A DNA stretch of 8,297 nucleotides from Patescibacteria group bacterium (lineage in GTDB: Bacteria > Patescibacteriota > Minisyncoccia > Phycocordibacterales > UBA5272): positions 1 through 8,297 of the forward strand of contig JAUPLJ010000023.1 of assembly GCA_030837425.1 (NCBI GenBank), in the 5' to 3' direction. Every line of letters begins with the position of its first letter. The first letter of the stretch is position 1. The translations under genes were made by a program, and so were the position numbers. Shown piece by piece: positions 6,189-8,297 of the stretch. Under the pieces are notes generated by a model, which was given only the letters and a program-made list of their open reading frames with translations, did no database searches and was not told the DNA's origin.

Positions 6189-6908
6189 ATGCAAAAAAAA
6201 GACATCCTAAGATATATAGTTGTATTCTTTATTACTTTAACTTTATTTTTGACAGCTATATGGCTTTCTTCTTTTATTAACAATTATAAATTAAATGATA
6301 TAAAAGATATTCAAAATAAGATCTCTTTAGACATCTCTTCTTCTGAGACTCAATTTCAACTCTTGAGTAGTATGTCTTGTAAAGATGTGTCGGCTTCAAC
6401 CTTGTCAGATGAATTAAATAATCTTGCAGAAAAAATTACCTATAGCGAGCAAAATATAAAAAATCAAGATCAGGTAACAGATCTAAAAAAATATTATAGT
6501 TTATTAGAAATCAAAGACTATCTTTTAATGCAAAAGATTCAGCAAAAATGTAATATGCCTGTCATACCAATATTCTATTTTTATACAACTAGAGATAATT
6601 GTTCAAATTGTGTAAAGCAATCAGCAGTATTAAGCCAGCTTCGCGCAAAGTATCCAGAGCTTCGAGTATACTCATTTGATTATAATCTTGATTTATCAGC
6701 ACTTGATACTTTAAAGAAAATCTTTAAAGTTGATGACAAAAAGCTCCCCGCTATTTATATGGATGATAAGCTTTATACAGGATTTCAATCAGAAGAAGAT
6801 ATTCTAAAAATATTACCAGAATTAGCTAAATACGAAAAGGCTCGCCTTGATGCAGAAGCAAAAGCTGCTTCAAGTACAAACAAATCTTCAACAAGTACGG
6901 ATAGATAA
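6189..6908 (+). CDS. Membrane-anchored thioredoxin-fold protein with a CxxC motif
   Basis: Starting at the ATG at 6189 gives 239 residues. A basic N-terminus (MQKKDILR) precedes one hydrophobic segment (about 9-29) that acts as a signal anchor. A helical, probably coiled linker (about 35-115) follows. The thioredoxin-like domain begins near PIFYFYTTRDNC, with the redox motif CSNC at 138-141. It continues through a beta strand (VYSFDYNLDL) and the LPAIYMDD segment, whose Pro187 sits where the cis-proline is expected. The Ser/Thr/Ala-rich tail is low complexity. Two further cysteines lie in the linker (Cys64 and Cys121). It probably works outside the membrane in thiol-disulfide exchange or disulfide formation; the partner is unknown. 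An in-frame TTG at 6135 and ATG at 6162 are less likely starts because they coincide with the promoter. Confidence 0.78.
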   Translation: MQKKDILRYIVVFFITLTLFLTAIWLSSFINNYKLNDIKDIQNKISLDISSSETQFQLLSSMSCKDVSASTLSDELNNLAEKITYSEQNIKNQDQVTDLKKYYSLLEIKDYLLMQKIQQKCNMPVIPIFYFYTTRDNCSNCVKQSAVLSQLRAKYPELRVYSFDYNLDLSALDTLKKIFKVDDKKLPAIYMDDKLYTGFQSEEDILKILPELAKYEKARLDAEAKAASSTNKSSTSTDR

Positions 6909-6919
6909 ATTTAATTAAC

Positions 6920-6960
6920 AATAATAAAACTCCAGAATATCTCTGGAGTTTTATTATTTT
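6920..6960. terminator. Long bidirectional hairpin terminator between the thioredoxin-like gene and tRNA-Thr
   Basis: A perfect 17-bp stem (6920-6936 with 6942-6958) surrounds a 5-nt loop. The GC-rich core is CTCCAGA/TCTGGAG and the outer arms are AT-only, supplying T-rich tracts in both directions. It can end the plus-strand thioredoxin-like transcript and the minus-strand tRNA transcript. The last base, 6960, is also the final A of the tRNA CCA end. Confidence 0.85.
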
Positions 6961-7035
6961 GGAGCCACTTTTCAGATTCGAACTGAAGACCTACGGTTTA
7001 CAAAACCGTTGCTCTACCAACTGAGCTAAAGTGGC
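6960..7035 (-). tRNA. tRNA-Thr (anticodon UGU), CCA encoded
   Basis: The minus strand folds into a complete 76-nt cloverleaf. The acceptor stem is GCCACTT/AAGTGGC, the D arm GCTC-AGTTGGTA-GAGC, and the anticodon arm ACGGT-TTTGTAA-ACCGT with anticodon TGT at 7002-7000. The variable loop is 5 nt, the T arm is TTCAG-TTCGAAT-CTGAA, the discriminator is U, and the CCA is encoded. It reads ACA threonine codons and possibly other ACN codons. There is no intron. Confidence 0.97.
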
Positions 7036-7065
7036 AATATTTTTATCTAAGCATCACCTTCCATA

Positions 7066-7105
7066 TTTGTAAAATAATAATATCATAAAAAATAAATTTT
7101 ACAAA
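7066..7105. repeat. 10-bp perfect inverted repeat around the tRNA-Thr promoter
   Basis: TTTGTAAAAT (7066-7075) and ATTTTACAAA (7096-7105) are perfect inverted copies separated by 20 nt. The arms bracket the proposed -10 box, and the right arm covers the proposed -35. It could be an operator or a chance match in AT-rich DNA. Confidence 0.4.
7077..7104 (-). promoter_or_regulatory. Probable promoter of tRNA-Thr
   Basis: On the minus strand TTGTAA (7104-7099), a 16-nt spacer and TATTAT (7082-7077) make a fair sigma70 promoter, with TGA before the -10 giving an extended element. Initiation near 7070 leaves about 35 nt of 5' leader for RNase P removal. A weaker alternative is TTTACA (7073-7068) with TAGATA (7049-7044). 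Confidence 0.45.
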
Positions 7106-7132
7106 ATGTTACACAATATTATTTTCCAAAAG

Positions 7133-7155
7133 AAAAACCTTTTTTTATAAGGGTT
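7133..7155 (-). terminator. Weak hairpin terminator at the end of the tsf operon
   Basis: On the minus strand AACC and GGTT pair at 7155-7152 and 7139-7136, with a bulged C and two further A-T pairs, followed by TTTTT to 7133. It overlaps the stop codon of the small membrane protein gene. The stem is short, so it is only a candidate. Confidence 0.35.
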
Positions 7156-7576
7156 ATTTCTTAACAGTATTTATAGAATCATCGTCTATTCTCTCTTGAT
7201 GTTCTTCATCCATTTCTTTCTTATATTTTTTAAGATGAGACCAAAAATGCGGAATCCCCTTTTTGTCTTTTACAACTTCTTTTACAAATTGATTTCTGCT
7301 TTTTTCGTAGAATCTCTCAGATAAAGATGTCAGCCAAGCTAAGATCTGCACTCGTAAGTGAAGAAGTTTCTGGTAAAAAAGCTTTACATAAATAAAAATT
7401 ATTCTAGAAATATATTTTATTTTTCTAAATAAAATATCTAAAAATATTTCATGTCCATCGTATGATTGATCATATTGACTTGGGTGACGCACTAAAAAAT
7501 TCATTCTAGCTTTTACAATTAGAAAAGCAAAAATGAAAGAGACTAATGCTACAATAAAATATATATTAACCAGCAT
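7154..7576 (-). CDS. Small single-pass membrane protein of unknown function
   Basis: A 140-residue protein that I do not recognise. Residues about 2-22 form one hydrophobic helix with almost no preceding residues, followed by a basic stretch, so it is probably an N-terminal anchor with the rest in the cytoplasm. Residues about 46-83 are rich in Ile, Phe, Leu and Lys and look amphipathic, possibly lying on the membrane. The C-terminus (about 90-140) is highly charged. It starts 14 nt after the tsf stop, so it is probably the second gene of a tsf operon. No catalytic motif is visible. A role cannot be assigned from co-transcription with EF-Ts alone. Confidence 0.65.
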   Translation of the reverse strand: MLVNIYFIVALVSFIFAFLIVKARMNFLVRHPSQYDQSYDGHEIFLDILFRKIKYISRIIFIYVKLFYQKLLHLRVQILAWLTSLSERFYEKSRNQFVKEVVKDKKGIPHFWSHLKKYKKEMDEEHQERIDDDSINTVKK

Positions 7577-7590
7577 AAAATTTATACTTA

Positions 7591-8064
7591 TTAGATTGAA
7601 TATCTAACAAATCTTTTTACTTTTGTGTTTTCTCCGAATTTTTGAATTGCTCCTTCGATCTTTTGTTCAATAGTTTGTGATGGATCTTTTATGAATGATT
7701 GCTTTAAGAGGGCTGTCTCTTCCCCTGCTCCATCTTCATTGTTTATGGATGTTGGATCCATTGCTACGACTTGAAAGGCTATATCATTGGCTAGGGCTTT
7801 AAATTCTTCGTTCTTAGAGACAAAATCTGTCTCACATGACAATTCAACCATTGCTGCAGCCATACCTCCACCATACACATAAAAACCAACAACTCCTGCT
7901 CCTAATTCTCTTTCAGCTTTTTTAGCTGCTTCTTCTTTTGCTTTTTCTGCAAGTATTACCATTGCTTTTTCTTTGTCCCCTCCTGACTCATCTAAAGCTT
8001 TTTTAATTTCACCAAGTGAAAGACCTGTCGCCTCTCTTAATTCTTTAATTAATTCTGTACTCAT
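7591..8064 (-). CDS. tsf: Elongation factor Ts, short form
   Basis: EF-Ts is the guanine-nucleotide exchange factor that recycles EF-Tu-GDP in the cytoplasm. The N-terminal UBA-like domain (about 3-40) has the usual LREATGLSLGEIKKAL pattern. The core includes VELSCETDFVSKNEEFKALA (73-92), with Asp80 and Phe81, the pair that in E. coli EF-Ts inserts into EF-Tu. The C-terminal signature GENTKVKRFVRYS ends the protein. At 157 residues it is far shorter than the 283-residue E. coli form and shorter than the compact Thermus type (196), yet both ends are intact, so this is a natural short form, not a truncation. It follows rpsB, the usual order, but a hairpin lies between. It has a likely promoter of its own and no visible Shine-Dalgarno. 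Confidence 0.95.
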   Translation of the reverse strand: MSTELIKELREATGLSLGEIKKALDESGGDKEKAMVILAEKAKEEAAKKAERELGAGVVGFYVYGGGMAAAMVELSCETDFVSKNEEFKALANDIAFQVVAMDPTSINNEDGAGEETALLKQSFIKDPSQTIEQKIEGAIQKFGENTKVKRFVRYSI

Positions 8065-8080
8065 ATTTTTATTATTATTT

Positions 8081-8086
8081 ATTATA
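8081..8086 (-). promoter_or_regulatory. Probable -10 box of tsf
   Basis: TATAAT on the minus strand ends 16 nt before the tsf ATG. No convincing -35 is seen in this AT-only stretch, and a weaker TATAGT lies further upstream. It would give a leader of about 10 nt. It makes sense because a terminator separates tsf from rpsB. Confidence 0.45.
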
Positions 8087-8116
8087 ACCTAAAATTTATA
8101 CTATATTTTAAAAAAT

Positions 8117-8145
8117 AAAAAACTACTTTTACATAGTAGCTTTTT
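8117..8145. terminator. Terminator-like hairpin between rpsB and tsf
   Basis: CTACT (8123-8127) pairs with AGTAG (8135-8139) around a 7-nt loop. After one mismatch the stem continues with five A-T pairs. On the minus strand it is followed by a run of T, directly after the rpsB stop at 8154. It would end or attenuate rpsB transcription before tsf. Confidence 0.7.
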
Positions 8146-8153
8146 ATTTTACC

Positions 8154-8297
8154 CTAGTTTGCTAAGTTTGATTTTATAATATTTAAAATCATTTCAACTC
8201 CTGTACGAGATGAATCATTACAGATGATAGGATATTCGATAGTTGAAATATCGCAATCTGTGTTTGATAAAGATACAACAGGAATATGAGAGATAGC
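8154..8297 (-). CDS. rpsB: 30S ribosomal protein S2, C-terminal fragment (runs off right edge)
   Basis: The last 47 residues before a TAG stop match the C-terminal part of ribosomal protein S2, a late-binding small-subunit protein. The segment SHIPVVSLSNTDCDIST is equivalent to the usual IPV-x5-DTN-x2-P stretch. It is followed by IEYPIICNDSSRTGVEMI, equivalent to the YPIPGNDDA-x-R region. The usual Gly-Asn-Asp is Cys-Asn-Asp here. Position directly upstream of tsf agrees with the common rpsB-tsf order. The gene is cut only by the window edge. Confidence 0.88.
   Translation of the reverse strand, partial: AISHIPVVSLSNTDCDISTIEYPIICNDSSRTGVEMILNIIKSNLAN

Noticed and set aside
6080..6283. 67-codon minus-strand frame across the glycosyltransferase/thioredoxin junction
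   Set aside because: It overlaps two well-supported plus-strand genes and the promoter between them, and has no recognisable motif.
1..8297. UGA read as glycine (alternative code of some CPR lineages)
   Set aside because: No in-frame TGA occurs in any gene, including glycine-rich ones, and all proteins are full length under the standard code.
1..8297. CRISPR array, insertion sequence, prophage or attachment site
   Set aside because: No regularly spaced repeats, transposase or integrase motifs, or duplicated tRNA end were found on either strand by eye.

Overview
The window looks like chromosome from a very AT-rich, small-genome bacterium, most likely a member of the Candidate Phyla Radiation (Patescibacteria, Parcubacteria-like). 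The grounds are shortened housekeeping proteins (PheS without its N-terminal arm, PheT without its OB-fold tRNA-binding domain, EF-Ts of only 157 residues), sparse Shine-Dalgarno signals, and compact divergent promoters. All eight visible stop codons are TAA except one TAG, and no gene carries an in-frame TGA. The standard bacterial code therefore fits, and a UGA=Gly code is unlikely. The phylum is an inference; no marker was compared.

Layout from left to right. The first 165 bases are the N-terminus of DNA gyrase subunit B (minus strand). It diverges from a small four-cysteine protein (341-598, plus) that has a near-consensus promoter. A bidirectional terminator at 597-619 separates that gene from a minus-strand phenylalanyl-tRNA synthetase operon, read as pheS (4770-4006), an AdoMet-decarboxylase-like/SET fusion (4000-3095) and pheT (3090-628), with gaps of only 5 and 4 nt. 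A divergent promoter pair at about 4788-4836 drives this operon leftwards. Rightwards it drives a membrane GT2 glycosyltransferase (4877-6148), followed by a membrane-anchored thioredoxin-fold protein (6189-6908) with its own promoter inside the end of the glycosyltransferase gene. A long perfect hairpin (6920-6958) closes this pair and also faces a minus-strand tRNA-Thr(UGU) at 7035-6960. The right end is a minus-strand translation block: the 3' end of rpsB, a hairpin, tsf with a likely promoter of its own, and a small membrane protein of unknown function.

The most unusual region is the phe operon. PheT has a complete-looking NlpC/P60 cysteine-peptidase-like domain, with the Cys, His and His positions all present, inserted inside its B5 domain. 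The two halves of B5 resume cleanly on either side. PheT also lacks the OB-fold tRNA-binding domain and PheS lacks the coiled-coil arm, so two known tRNA-contacting parts are gone. Between pheS and pheT sits a fusion of an S-adenosylmethionine-decarboxylase-like domain with a SET lysine-methyltransferase domain carrying a full post-SET zinc motif. Together these suggest a remodelled PheRS encoded with a protein methyltransferase. What the inserted domain does and what the SET protein methylates cannot be read from the sequence.

The remaining genes are ordinary housekeeping or envelope functions. No mobile element, CRISPR array or prophage was seen. No gene-free stretch exceeds 300 bases; the longest is 166-340, which holds two divergent promoters.
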